From NCBI RefSeq assembly GCF_017875645.1, contig NZ_JAGGMR010000001.1, positions 2,666,001 to 2,730,000 on the forward strand: a DNA stretch of 64,000 nucleotides, given 5' to 3'. Shown in pieces: positions 45,842 to 53,759 of the stretch; within the stretch, counting starts at the first letter, position 1, and every line of letters begins with the position of its first letter. The translations under genes and the position numbers were made by a program. The stretch comes from Nocardia goodfellowii (GTDB taxonomy: Bacteria; Actinomycetota; Actinomycetes; Mycobacteriales; Mycobacteriaceae). The notes beneath the pieces are model-generated. The model was not told where the DNA came from, made no database searches, and worked only from the letters and a program-made list of their open reading frames with translations.

Positions 45842-46594
45842 TTACACCGGCGTGAAGTCGGAATATGTTGTCAGGACGTTGAATTCGTTGGTTTCGGGAT
45901 CGGCCAGCGTGAAAGCGTCGGTGGCGAAATCGGGTTCGGCGGTGATGAGCGGTGTGGCGCCGGCCGCGCGCAGGCGGCGGACATCCTCGGCCGGGTTACC
46001 GGCGGGGAACGAGGTCAAGTTGAGTCGTAGCCGGTTGCGACCGGATTTCTCCTCCGGCGTGCGGACGAATTCGAGCCAGCACCCGAGGCCGGTGGCCGAC
46101 CGTAGCCCCGCCACGTCCGATCCCGCGTGACCGACCGGCCAGCCCGAAGCGGTGGACCAGAATTCGGACAGGCGCACCGGATCCCGGGTGTCGACGACGA
46201 TGGCGGCCACCGCGCCGGTGTCGACGTAGTGCTCCCGGGGCTCCAGGACACAGAATTCATTGCCTTCGGGATCGGCGAAGACGACCCACGGGACGCACCC
46301 CTGGCCGATGTCGATACGGCGGGCGCCCAGGGCCAGCGCCCGATCGACCTGCACGCGTTGATGATCCATCGAACGGCTGGCCAGGTCGAGGTGGATGCGA
46401 TTCTTCCCGGCCTTCGGCCGGGTGGCGGGTAGGAAGGTCAGGGCGATGTCCATGCCGGCGGGATCGGGAGCGGCCACGTCCACCTCGTGCGGACGGTCCA
46501 GCGTCACCGCCCAACCGAGCAATTCGGCCCAGAAATCCGCGACGGCCCGGGGCCGGTCTGCCTCGAACACGACACACGCCAGTCGAGTGGACAT
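45842..46594 (-). CDS. Two-domain glyoxalase-like (VOC) protein
   Basis: 250 residues made of two tandem glyoxalase-like halves: one from CVVFEADRPRAVADFWAELLGW and the second from AIVVDTRDPVRLSEFWSTASGWPV. Each half ends with the F-A-D-P-E-G/N-E-F-like strand (VFADPEGNEFCVLEP; TLADPETNEFNVL). This actinobacterial subgroup has no assigned substrate. It stands 27 nt after the ATL gene's stop, same strand. Confidence 0.88.
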   Translation of the reverse strand: MSTRLACVVFEADRPRAVADFWAELLGWAVTLDRPHEVDVAAPDPAGMDIALTFLPATRPKAGKNRIHLDLASRSMDHQRVQVDRALALGARRIDIGQGCVPWVVFADPEGNEFCVLEPREHYVDTGAVAAIVVDTRDPVRLSEFWSTASGWPVGHAGSDVAGLRSATGLGCWLEFVRTPEEKSGRNRLRLNLTSFPAGNPAEDVRRLRAAGATPLITAEPDFATDAFTLADPETNEFNVLTTYSDFTPV

Positions 46595-46621
46595 CCGACA
46601 ACGGTAACCCGAACGGGCCGG

Positions 46622-46930
46622 CTAATCCCCGAGTTCGGGAAACCGGAAACGGGCGCCGCGCAGGTCCACTCGCCCGTCCCGGATGGGGACGCCCTCCTCG
46701 GCGAGCCGTCGCAGTTGGCGCTGCGCGAGGTGCGCGGCGGGCTTGCCGCCGGCGCCGAGCACACGGTGCCAGGGCAGATCCGCGGAGTCGGTGCGCATGA
46801 TCCAGCCGACCGTGCGCGGGGTGGACAGTCCGGCCGCGGCGGCGATGTCACCGTAGGTGGCGACCTGTCCTGGCGGGATTCGCGCCACCAGTTCTCGAAC
46901 CAGCTCGATCTGGGCGTCGGTGGTCGGCAT
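46622..46930 (-). CDS. Alkyltransferase-like DNA repair protein (ATL)
   Basis: 102 residues. It is homologous to the C-terminal DNA-binding domain of O6-alkylguanine-DNA alkyltransferase (VATYGDIAAAAGLSTPRTVGWIM; RQLRRLAEEGV), but the active-site PCHRV is PWHRV: Trp replaces the alkyl-accepting Cys. ATL proteins bind O6-alkylguanine and hand it to nucleotide excision repair instead of dealkylating it. It matches Rv3204, where the mycobacterial backbone order resumes. Confidence 0.93.
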   Translation of the reverse strand: MPTTDAQIELVRELVARIPPGQVATYGDIAAAAGLSTPRTVGWIMRTDSADLPWHRVLGAGGKPAAHLAQRQLRRLAEEGVPIRDGRVDLRGARFRFPELGD

Positions 46931-46937
46931 CGATGTC

Positions 46938-47723
46938 CTACAGCGCCGCTCGGATGAGTTCGGCGGTCTCGGCAGGCCGAGCCTGCGGCACCATGTGATC
47001 GCAATCGAACTCGTGCACGGTGAGCCGCGGGCCGAGGTGCGCCGCGAGTGCCGCCCGGAACGCCGGCGTCACGAACGGCGGCTGCACCTTCATCGCCTGC
47101 ACCAGCACCGTCGGCAGATCGGCGGACGGCAGCACGAAATCGCGCGCCAGCTGGCCCCAGTAGGACGTCACGGCGGGCAGGCTGAGCCGCCAGGCCACCC
47201 GTCCGTCCGCGGTCGGCACCAGATGCTCGGCGAGTTCCGCTTCCAGCACCTGGGATTCGACGTCGTGCCAGGCGCTGGCCAGCTTGTCCTGCCGGGCCTG
47301 GTCCACGTCGGCGTAATCGGGGTGGGTGAGCCCGCGCACCGCGATGTCGTGCAGCAAACCGGGCTCGATCGCGATCGCCGGGTCGAGCAGCACCAGCCCG
47401 CGCACCAGCTCCGGATGCCGGTGCGCCAGGTGCAGGCCCGTCGCGCCGCCGAACGAATGGCCCACCACCAGCACCGGTTCCGTGGTTTCGGTGGCCAGCA
47501 ACGCCACCATGTCGGCGACGATCGTCTCGAAATCCCAGGGCGGCAGGGCGGTCGAGCGGCCGTGCCCGCGCAGGTCCGGCGCGACGATCCGGACGTCGGC
47601 CAGATGCTCCTCGGCCAGCGCCGCCCACCGTCGCCCATGCCCGGTCAACCCGTGCAACGCGAGGACCACCGGCCCCGTGGCGGGGCCGAACCGATAGACA
47701 TTCACAGTCGACACCCGCCCCAT
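46938..47723 (-). CDS. Alpha/beta hydrolase (LipV-like)
   Basis: 261 residues from the ATG of MGRVSTVNVYRFG; a GTG three codons later is an alternative. LALHGLTGHGRRW gives the oxyanion region, GHSFGGATG the nucleophile Ser, LVLLDPAIAIEPG the acid-loop region, and the catalytic His lies in DCDHMVPQ. It matches lipV (Rv3203), an esterase/lipase, by place next to the ATL gene (7-nt gap). The exact substrate is unknown. Confidence 0.88.
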   Translation of the reverse strand: MGRVSTVNVYRFGPATGPVVLALHGLTGHGRRWAALAEEHLADVRIVAPDLRGHGRSTALPPWDFETIVADMVALLATETTEPVLVVGHSFGGATGLHLAHRHPELVRGLVLLDPAIAIEPGLLHDIAVRGLTHPDYADVDQARQDKLASAWHDVESQVLEAELAEHLVPTADGRVAWRLSLPAVTSYWGQLARDFVLPSADLPTVLVQAMKVQPPFVTPAFRAALAAHLGPRLTVHEFDCDHMVPQARPAETAELIRAAL

Positions 47724-47772
47724 TGTGTCGCTTCGGCTGTTCGCCCGCATGTCCACTCCTGCCCGGACCCGG

Positions 47773-48657
47773 TCACGAGCCGGACCCGGCGCCCCAACTG
47801 GGGTGCTGCGCAACTTCTTCAGGGTCGGACAGCAGGCGCGGGTCGCTGCCGTCCCGGTTCATGACCCAGAGTTCGGCTCCGCTCTCGGGTGCCGTACGGG
47901 TACGGGTGTACAGGACTTTCGCGCCGTCGGGGGAGAAGGCCGGGTGCACGGTCCACTCGTCGGTGAGCGGGCGGATGTCGGTGCCGTCGATGTTCATCGC
48001 ATAGATCGCCGACCGGTTCTTGCCGCCGCGGTTGCTGGTGAACACGACGGTGGCGCCGTCCGGACTGAAGACCGGATCGCTGTTGTGATGTGTATCGGCC
48101 AGCAACGGCCGGGCGCCGGAGCCGTCGGCGGCCATCACCCAAATCGCGCCGCCGCGAGTGAACGCGATCTTCGAACCGTCCGGTGCGAACACCGGATCCT
48201 GCGATGACGCCTGATTGGGACCGGTGGGGGCGGGCAGGTCTCCGAGTTGCCGCGGTTCGCCGCCGTCGGCGTTCATCACGAAGAGCGCGCCGCCCCGCGT
48301 GAAGACGATCCGGGTGCCGTCGGGAGAGAAGACGGGGTCGTATCCGCCTTCGGCCAGCTTTCGGACGCCGCTGCCGTCCGGGGCCATCGTCGCGATCAAG
48401 CCACCGCCGACGACCAGCTTGGACCCATCGGCGGCGAAGTTCGGATCGGTGCCGGCCGCGATTCGGGTGACCCCCGTGCCGTCCGGATTCATGACGAAGA
48501 TCGACTTCGAATCGTCGAACGCGATCTTCGCCGGGTGTGCCGCCTGCTCGGTGTGCTCCGGCCCGTGCTCGGCATCGGCTCCGCAGCCGGCGGTCAGCCC
48601 CGCCAGTGCGAGGGTGAGGGCGGCGGCCCGCAGCACACGGCTTCGTCTCTGGCGCAT
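47773..48657 (-). CDS. TolB/PD40-type beta-propeller lipoprotein
   Basis: 294 residues. The signal peptide has lipobox LTAGC. Six PD40-like repeats follow, each with an F-S/A-P-D-G-x-x-I/V-x-F core and a downstream V-M-N-x-D-G strand (VFSPDGTRIVFTRGGALFVMNADGG). It is probably a surface lipoprotein that binds a peptide or glycan; no enzymatic residues are apparent. It is not part of the mycobacterial gene order. It ends 49 nt before the hydrolase start. Confidence 0.85.
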   Translation of the reverse strand: MRQRRSRVLRAAALTLALAGLTAGCGADAEHGPEHTEQAAHPAKIAFDDSKSIFVMNPDGTGVTRIAAGTDPNFAADGSKLVVGGGLIATMAPDGSGVRKLAEGGYDPVFSPDGTRIVFTRGGALFVMNADGGEPRQLGDLPAPTGPNQASSQDPVFAPDGSKIAFTRGGAIWVMAADGSGARPLLADTHHNSDPVFSPDGATVVFTSNRGGKNRSAIYAMNIDGTDIRPLTDEWTVHPAFSPDGAKVLYTRTRTAPESGAELWVMNRDGSDPRLLSDPEEVAQHPSWGAGSGS

Positions 48658-48747
48658 GCCGCCAACCTATCCGGTCCGCCGGAGCGGGTCCGCACGGAAT
48701 CTGTCTGAGGTACAGGGCATTATCGCTACACCGAGCAAGGAGGCCGG

Positions 48748-49194
48748 ATGGACGACGAACAGGTCACCGCCGAGGTGCGGACGCGGATCGAGGAGTGTTT
48801 CGCGCGCCAGGGGCTGATGACGCACCTCGGGGCGCGGCTGTCGCACATCGCGCCGGGCCGCGTGCACATCGTGCTGCCGCATCGTCCGGAAGTGACCCAG
48901 CAGCACGGATACATCCATGCCGGAGCCACCAGCGCCATCGCCGACAGCGCGGGCGGGTACGCGGGATTCACGCTGTTTCCGGCGGACTCGTCGGTGCTGA
49001 CGGTGGAGTACAAGATCAACTTGCTCGCCCCCGCCGCCGGCGAATACCTGGAAGCGGTGGGCACCGTGCTGAAGCCCGGACGCACGCTGACCATCTGCAA
49101 GCTGGAGGTCTTCGCCGTCCAGGGCGAGCAGCGGTCCCTGATCGCGACCGGCCAGCAAACGTTGATCTGCATGAACGGAAAACCGGACCGCTGA
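48748..49194 (+). CDS. PaaI-family hotdog thioesterase
   Basis: 148 residues. The hotdog fold carries the PaaI signature QQHGYIHAGATSAIADSAGGYAGF (H-G-G-x-x-x-x-x-x-D-like active site, here with Ala in place of one Gly) and VEYKINLLAPAAGEYLEAVGTVLKPGRTL. It should hydrolyse a short or aromatic acyl-CoA. It lies 60 nt upstream of adnA, same strand. Confidence 0.88.
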   Translation: MDDEQVTAEVRTRIEECFARQGLMTHLGARLSHIAPGRVHIVLPHRPEVTQQHGYIHAGATSAIADSAGGYAGFTLFPADSSVLTVEYKINLLAPAAGEYLEAVGTVLKPGRTLTICKLEVFAVQGEQRSLIATGQQTLICMNGKPDR

Positions 49195-49254
49195 GGCAGG
49201 TGAACGGGCGGCGACGGTGATGTTGACTACGTCCGTACGGAGTGGCCGCCCGGT

Positions 49255-52200
49255 GTGTCGGTCGTGTCTGTTGCAATAGCCCGCGTGGTGCAGTCGAATA
49301 GCGCGGTGCGACTTGTTCGCCGGAACGCGGTGGCACCCGGGGCGCGGCTCTGGGGCGCTGAAGTGCGCGCGCTGTTCGAAGCCCACGCCGCTGACGCGCC
49401 GGCACGTCCGGGGTGGCGTCCATGGCAGGTGCTCGGCGGGCCGGGCACCGGCAAGACGTCGCTGCTGGTCGACTTGGCCGCCGAACGGATCGCGGCGGGC
49501 GCCGATCCGGAATCGGTGCTGCTCCTGACCCATTCCAAGCAGGCGGCGCGCGGTGTGCGGGATGCGATCACCGCGCGACTGGCCGGTCCGGACGGGCTGG
49601 ACGGTGGTGTACCCGGCGCGACTCGCGAGCCGCTGGTGCGGACTCTGCACTCCTACGCGTTCTCGGTGTTGCGGCGGCACGCGCTGGTGCACGGCAACCC
49701 GCCGCCGCGTTTGCTGACCGGTGCCGAGCAGGATGCCGTGCTGCGGGAAATGCTGCGCGGGGACTTGACGGACATCGCCGACGGGAACGACGCGCTGTGG
49801 CCGCAGCGACTGCAACCCGCGCTCGCCCTCGGCGGGTTCGCCGAACAGTTGCGAGATCTCATGCTGCGCGCCACCGAGCGCGGTATCGGCCCCGAGGATC
49901 TGATCAAGCTGGGCCGGGAGCACGGCAAGTCCGAATGGGTCGCGGCGGGCAGGTTCGCCGTGCGCTACGAGCAGGCCATGCTGCTGCGCTGGTCGGTCGG
50001 CGTGGAGGCGCCCGAGGCCACCGCTCCAGCGCTGGATGCCGCCGAACTCATCGGCGCCGCCCTCGACGCCCTCGCGGCGGACGCGAATCTGCTGGCCGCC
50101 GAACGCAACCGCATCCGATACCTGCTGGTGGACGACGCGCAGCAGCTGGACCCCCAGGCCGCGCTGCTGGTCCGGGTGATCGGCACCGCCGCACACACCG
50201 CGGTCGTCGCCGGCGATCCCGATCAGGCCATCTTCACCTTCCGCGGCGCCGACTCCAGCTTCCTCGCCGACCTGGATGTGCCGGATGAGCGCCGAATCAT
50301 CCTGCGGCGCAACCAAAGATCCGGCGCGGCGGTGCATCTGGCGCTTGCCCGGGTCGCCGCCAAGTTGCCGGCCAGTGCCCCGCACCGCTTCACGCTGCCC
50401 AACCGCGCCGACGAACCCGAGGACGACGGCGCCACCGTCCGGGTGCGCGTCCTGGCCTCCCCGGCCAAGGAGGCGGCGCTGATCGCTGACCATTTGCGGC
50501 GGGCTCACCTCACGCACGGTGTGCCCTGGTCGCGCATGGCGGTGATCGTGCGTTCGGTTCCGCTGTCCCTCGCTCCGCTGCGCCGTGCCCTGCTCGCCGC
50601 CGGAGTCCCGGTCCAGCAGCCCGCCCTCGATGTTCCGCTGGCCCGGCGGCGCGGCGCGGCCTGGATGCTGCTCGCATTGCGTGCCGTGCTGGCCTCGGAA
50701 CGCTCCCGGCGCGCGGCCGCGGAAATGTTCACCGCCGACGACGCGCTCGACCTGCTCGGCGGTCCGCTCGGTGGCGCAGACCAGATCACGCTACGGCGGC
50801 TTCGTCGCGGTATCCGGCGCAGTGTGCTGGAGTCGCAGCGCAAACCGGGACGTCAGGGTGCCACCGATATCGGAGACGACTCGGCGGCAGCTCTGTCGGC
50901 TGCCGGGGATTCTTTCGACGAGGAACTCGTCAGCGAATTCGATTGGTTGCGATCCGAATCCGACTGGGAGCCCGGCAGTGATTCCGAGGACGTTGGCGAG
51001 GCCGGACTGGGCTCGGCAGCCGATAGCGCTCCCGGTGAGGATTCTGACGGCCCGACGGTATTTCAGGCTGTGCCCGCTGGTTCTGGGTTGGGTGCTGACG
51101 GTCCCGAGTTGGGTGCCGCTGGTCTCGGGATGGATGCTGACGGTCTCGGGATGGATGCCGCTGGTCTCGGGATGGATGCTGACGGTGCCAGGATGGGTGA
51201 CGGTCCCGAGTTGGATGCTGACGGTGCCAGGATGGGTGACGGTCCCGAGTTGGATGCCGCTGGTCTCGGGATGGGTGCCGACGGTCCCGAGTTGGATGCC
51301 GACGGACCCTGGATGGAGTCCGACGATCCCGGGGTGGAGGCCGACGATCCCGGGGCGGAGGCCGACGATCCCGATTGGGGTTCCTACGATCCGGAGCAGT
51401 GGGTCAGCGAATCCGATTGGTACGGTGACGATTCGGATTGGGGTCTGGAGGTCGCCGAGCACGCCGACGACAGCAGGCGCGGACGGCCGCCGGTGGTGCC
51501 CACCGAGCCGGAGCGGCGTGAGCTGGGCCCGGCCATCGACACTACCGATGATGTCGCCGAGCGGGTCATGGATATCGCGGCGCTGATCGAATTGTCCTCG
51601 GCCGAAGTCCTGCGCGGCTTGCTGATCGGCGAGATCGACCGATCGATCATGGACAAGTTGACCGACGTCGAGGCCAGGCCGCTGCGCCGGGTGCTCGACG
51701 CGCTCGACCGAGCCGCCAAGGCCCGCAAGGACGGCGCGGGGCTCGAAGAGGTGATGTGGGCCCTGTGGAGCACCTCGCAGCTGGAGCGTCGCTGGGTCGC
51801 GCAGTCCGAACGCGGTGGTGCGGTCGGTATGCAGGCCGATCGCGATCTCGACGCCGCGGTCGGGTTGTTCGACGCGGCCGCCGCCTACGTGGATCGGCTA
51901 CCGCGCGCGAGCATCGAGGGATTCGTCGAATATCTTGTGCAGCAAGAGATCCCGCAGGACACCGCCCCGTTGACCGCGCCTGGTGAGGCAGTCGCGCTGC
52001 TCAGCGCGCATGCGGCGGCGGGCCGGGAGTGGGACGTGGTCGCGGTCGCCGCTGTGCAGGAAGGTATCTGGCCGAACACCCGGCCGCGCGGCACCCTCCT
52101 GCACACCGAGGATCTGGTCGATCTGACGGCGGGCATCGCGCTGGGGGAGCAGGTCAGCCGGGCCGCGCCGATCCTCGCCGAGGAACGCCGGTTGCTGCTC

Positions 52201-53448
52201 GTGGCGTGCAGTCGCGCCCGGCGATCGCTACTGGTCACCGCCGTCGAATCCGTGTCCGGCGAACGGGATCTCGTGCCGTCCCGCTTCCTCGCCGAACTGC
52301 TCGGACATGACGATGACAGCGAACCCGGTGTGCTCCCCATCGCCGATCCCGGACGCGCCCTCGTCATGCATTCCCTGGTGGCCGAATTGCGCGGTGTGGT
52401 CTGCGATCCCGAGTCCGATCCGGAGCGACGCGGCCGTGCCGCCCATCAACTCGCTCGCCTCGCGCAGGCCGGTGTGCCGGGCACCCATCCCGAAGAATGG
52501 TATGGCACAAACGATCTGAGCTCCGAGGATTCGCTGTGGGCCGATGACGACAGCGCTGTAGCGCTCTCCCCGTCGACCGTGGAACTGCTGCGCACCTGCC
52601 CGCTGCGCTGGGCGCTGGAACGCCACGGCGGCACCGACGGCGACAACCCGCATGCCGTCAAAGGCAACCTGGTGCACACCCTGGTGCAGGCGCTGGCAGG
52701 CCGCGTCCCCGAATCCCAGGTGCGCGCCGCCCTCGACAAGGCTTGGCGCGCCATCGATCCCGGCACCGGCTGGCACTCCCGCCAGGAACTCCGCCGCACC
52801 GAAGCCATGCTGGAAACTTTCATGGCCTGGGTGCACAACACCCGCGGTGAACTCACTCAGGCCGGCGTCGAAATCCCGGTCGACTGCGAACTGCCCGCCC
52901 GCACCGAAGCCGAACGCCCCGTCCGCATCCGCGGTCGCGTCGACCGCCTGGAACGCGACGCGCTCGGCCGCTTCGTCATCGTCGATGTGAAGACCGGCAA
53001 GAGCCCGATCACCAAACAGGCCGCCATCGACCACGCCCAACTCGCCACCTACCAGGTAGCCGCCGCCATGGGCGCACTGGACGCGGCCCTCGGCGAAAGC
53101 GACAGTGCCTCGGCGGATTCGACCCCTCCCCTCGAATCGGCAACCCCGCCAGGTGATTCCGGCCCGGACCACCCTTCCGACGGACCTGATCCCGCGCAGA
53201 CCGCCGAACCCGGCGGCGCCCGCCTCGTCTACGTCGCCAAGCCCAGCGCCAAAGAAGGCGCCACCCAACGCCTGCAACCCCCACTGGACGCCGAAGCCCT
53301 CGACCAGTGGCGCACCACCATCCACGACGCCGCCGCCGCCACCCGCGGCCCCAGCTACCTCGCCATGCGCAACGACGGCTGCCGCCACTGCGCCGTCGCC
53401 GGCTCCTGCCCCGTCCAAGACACCGGCCGGCAGGTGACCGACGAATGA
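49255..53448 (+). CDS. adnA: AdnA subunit of the double-strand-break helicase-nuclease
   Basis: 1397 residues from GTG; the mycobacterial homologue (Rv3202c) is near 1050. It contains an SF1 UvrD-like motor with Walker A GGPGTGKTS (about 62), motif II LLVDDAQQ (about 291) and GDPDQAIFTFRGAD, then later helicase motifs (VALLSAHAAAGREWDVV; RRLLLVACSRARRSLLV). The C-terminal RecB-type nuclease (about 1110-1397) has IVDVKTGKSP with catalytic Asp and Lys, and four cluster Cys (RTCPLRW near 1115; CRHCAVAGSC near the end) for an Fe-S staple. Residues about 540-740 are an acidic low-complexity insert with repeats. It pairs with AdnB to resect DNA ends. Confidence 0.92.
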   Translation: MSVVSVAIARVVQSNSAVRLVRRNAVAPGARLWGAEVRALFEAHAADAPARPGWRPWQVLGGPGTGKTSLLVDLAAERIAAGADPESVLLLTHSKQAARGVRDAITARLAGPDGLDGGVPGATREPLVRTLHSYAFSVLRRHALVHGNPPPRLLTGAEQDAVLREMLRGDLTDIADGNDALWPQRLQPALALGGFAEQLRDLMLRATERGIGPEDLIKLGREHGKSEWVAAGRFAVRYEQAMLLRWSVGVEAPEATAPALDAAELIGAALDALAADANLLAAERNRIRYLLVDDAQQLDPQAALLVRVIGTAAHTAVVAGDPDQAIFTFRGADSSFLADLDVPDERRIILRRNQRSGAAVHLALARVAAKLPASAPHRFTLPNRADEPEDDGATVRVRVLASPAKEAALIADHLRRAHLTHGVPWSRMAVIVRSVPLSLAPLRRALLAAGVPVQQPALDVPLARRRGAAWMLLALRAVLASERSRRAAAEMFTADDALDLLGGPLGGADQITLRRLRRGIRRSVLESQRKPGRQGATDIGDDSAAALSAAGDSFDEELVSEFDWLRSESDWEPGSDSEDVGEAGLGSAADSAPGEDSDGPTVFQAVPAGSGLGADGPELGAAGLGMDADGLGMDAAGLGMDADGARMGDGPELDADGARMGDGPELDAAGLGMGADGPELDADGPWMESDDPGVEADDPGAEADDPDWGSYDPEQWVSESDWYGDDSDWGLEVAEHADDSRRGRPPVVPTEPERRELGPAIDTTDDVAERVMDIAALIELSSAEVLRGLLIGEIDRSIMDKLTDVEARPLRRVLDALDRAAKARKDGAGLEEVMWALWSTSQLERRWVAQSERGGAVGMQADRDLDAAVGLFDAAAAYVDRLPRASIEGFVEYLVQQEIPQDTAPLTAPGEAVALLSAHAAAGREWDVVAVAAVQEGIWPNTRPRGTLLHTEDLVDLTAGIALGEQVSRAAPILAEERRLLLVACSRARRSLLVTAVESVSGERDLVPSRFLAELLGHDDDSEPGVLPIADPGRALVMHSLVAELRGVVCDPESDPERRGRAAHQLARLAQAGVPGTHPEEWYGTNDLSSEDSLWADDDSAVALSPSTVELLRTCPLRWALERHGGTDGDNPHAVKGNLVHTLVQALAGRVPESQVRAALDKAWRAIDPGTGWHSRQELRRTEAMLETFMAWVHNTRGELTQAGVEIPVDCELPARTEAERPVRIRGRVDRLERDALGRFVIVDVKTGKSPITKQAAIDHAQLATYQVAAAMGALDAALGESDSASADSTPPLESATPPGDSGPDHPSDGPDPAQTAEPGGARLVYVAKPSAKEGATQRLQPPLDAEALDQWRTTIHDAAAATRGPSYLAMRNDGCRHCAVAGSCPVQDTGRQVTDE
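51084..51311 (+). repeat. Minisatellite in adnA
   Basis: About 225 bp of short in-frame repeats: 21-bp units encoding LGMDADG or LGMDAAG (three clean copies) and a 39-bp unit encoding ARMGDGPELDADG (two copies), with decayed neighbours. The repeats fall in the linker between helicase halves and do not break the frame. Confidence 0.85.
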
Positions 53449-53759
53449 CGACGCCCCGCGAATTACAACCGATCCGCCGTATGCCACCAGTCGCCGCCTA
53501 CCCCAGAGCGGCGACCACGGCGGTTGCTACGCGACACCCGGGCTACTCCCAGCGCCGTCATGTCTCGTGGATGGCGGTCGACTGGAGCGTGATGGGTGCG
53601 GCGCACTGCCTGAGCTGCCTGGTGCATCGCCTTGTCTCGCTGGTCGCGGTCGGCGGGAGTAGATCACGTGCACGGCGGGGTGGTGCTCGGTGGGGGATGG
53701 CTGCTCCGGGGCGGGGATGTGGCTCGGCCGGGGTGGGTTGTTTCGGGGTGCGGGCATGA
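53445..53759 (+). CDS. Small open frame bridging adnA and adnB
   Basis: 104 codons. Its ATG overlaps the adnA stop (ATGA) and its own stop overlaps the adnB ATG (ATGA), so all three would be translationally coupled. The first residues (MTTPRELQPIRR) resemble the start of AdnB (VTPRQLAEAL), suggesting a duplicated adnB start followed by inserted DNA. The rest is Arg/Gly/Cys-rich with no recognisable domain; the last third is translated from G-run-rich DNA (53680-53750). It could be a real small protein, or filler kept in frame to preserve coupling. In mycobacteria adnA and adnB are adjacent without such a gene, as far as I recall. Confidence 0.4.
   Translation: MTTPRELQPIRRMPPVAAYPRAATTAVATRHPGYSQRRHVSWMAVDWSVMGAAHCLSCLVHRLVSLVAVGGSRSRARRGGARWGMAAPGRGCGSAGVGCFGVRA

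Noticed and set aside
46790..46810. Frameshift or sequencing error in the MGMT-like active site
   Set aside because: PWHRV is the expected motif for the alkyltransferase-like group and the frame around it is intact.
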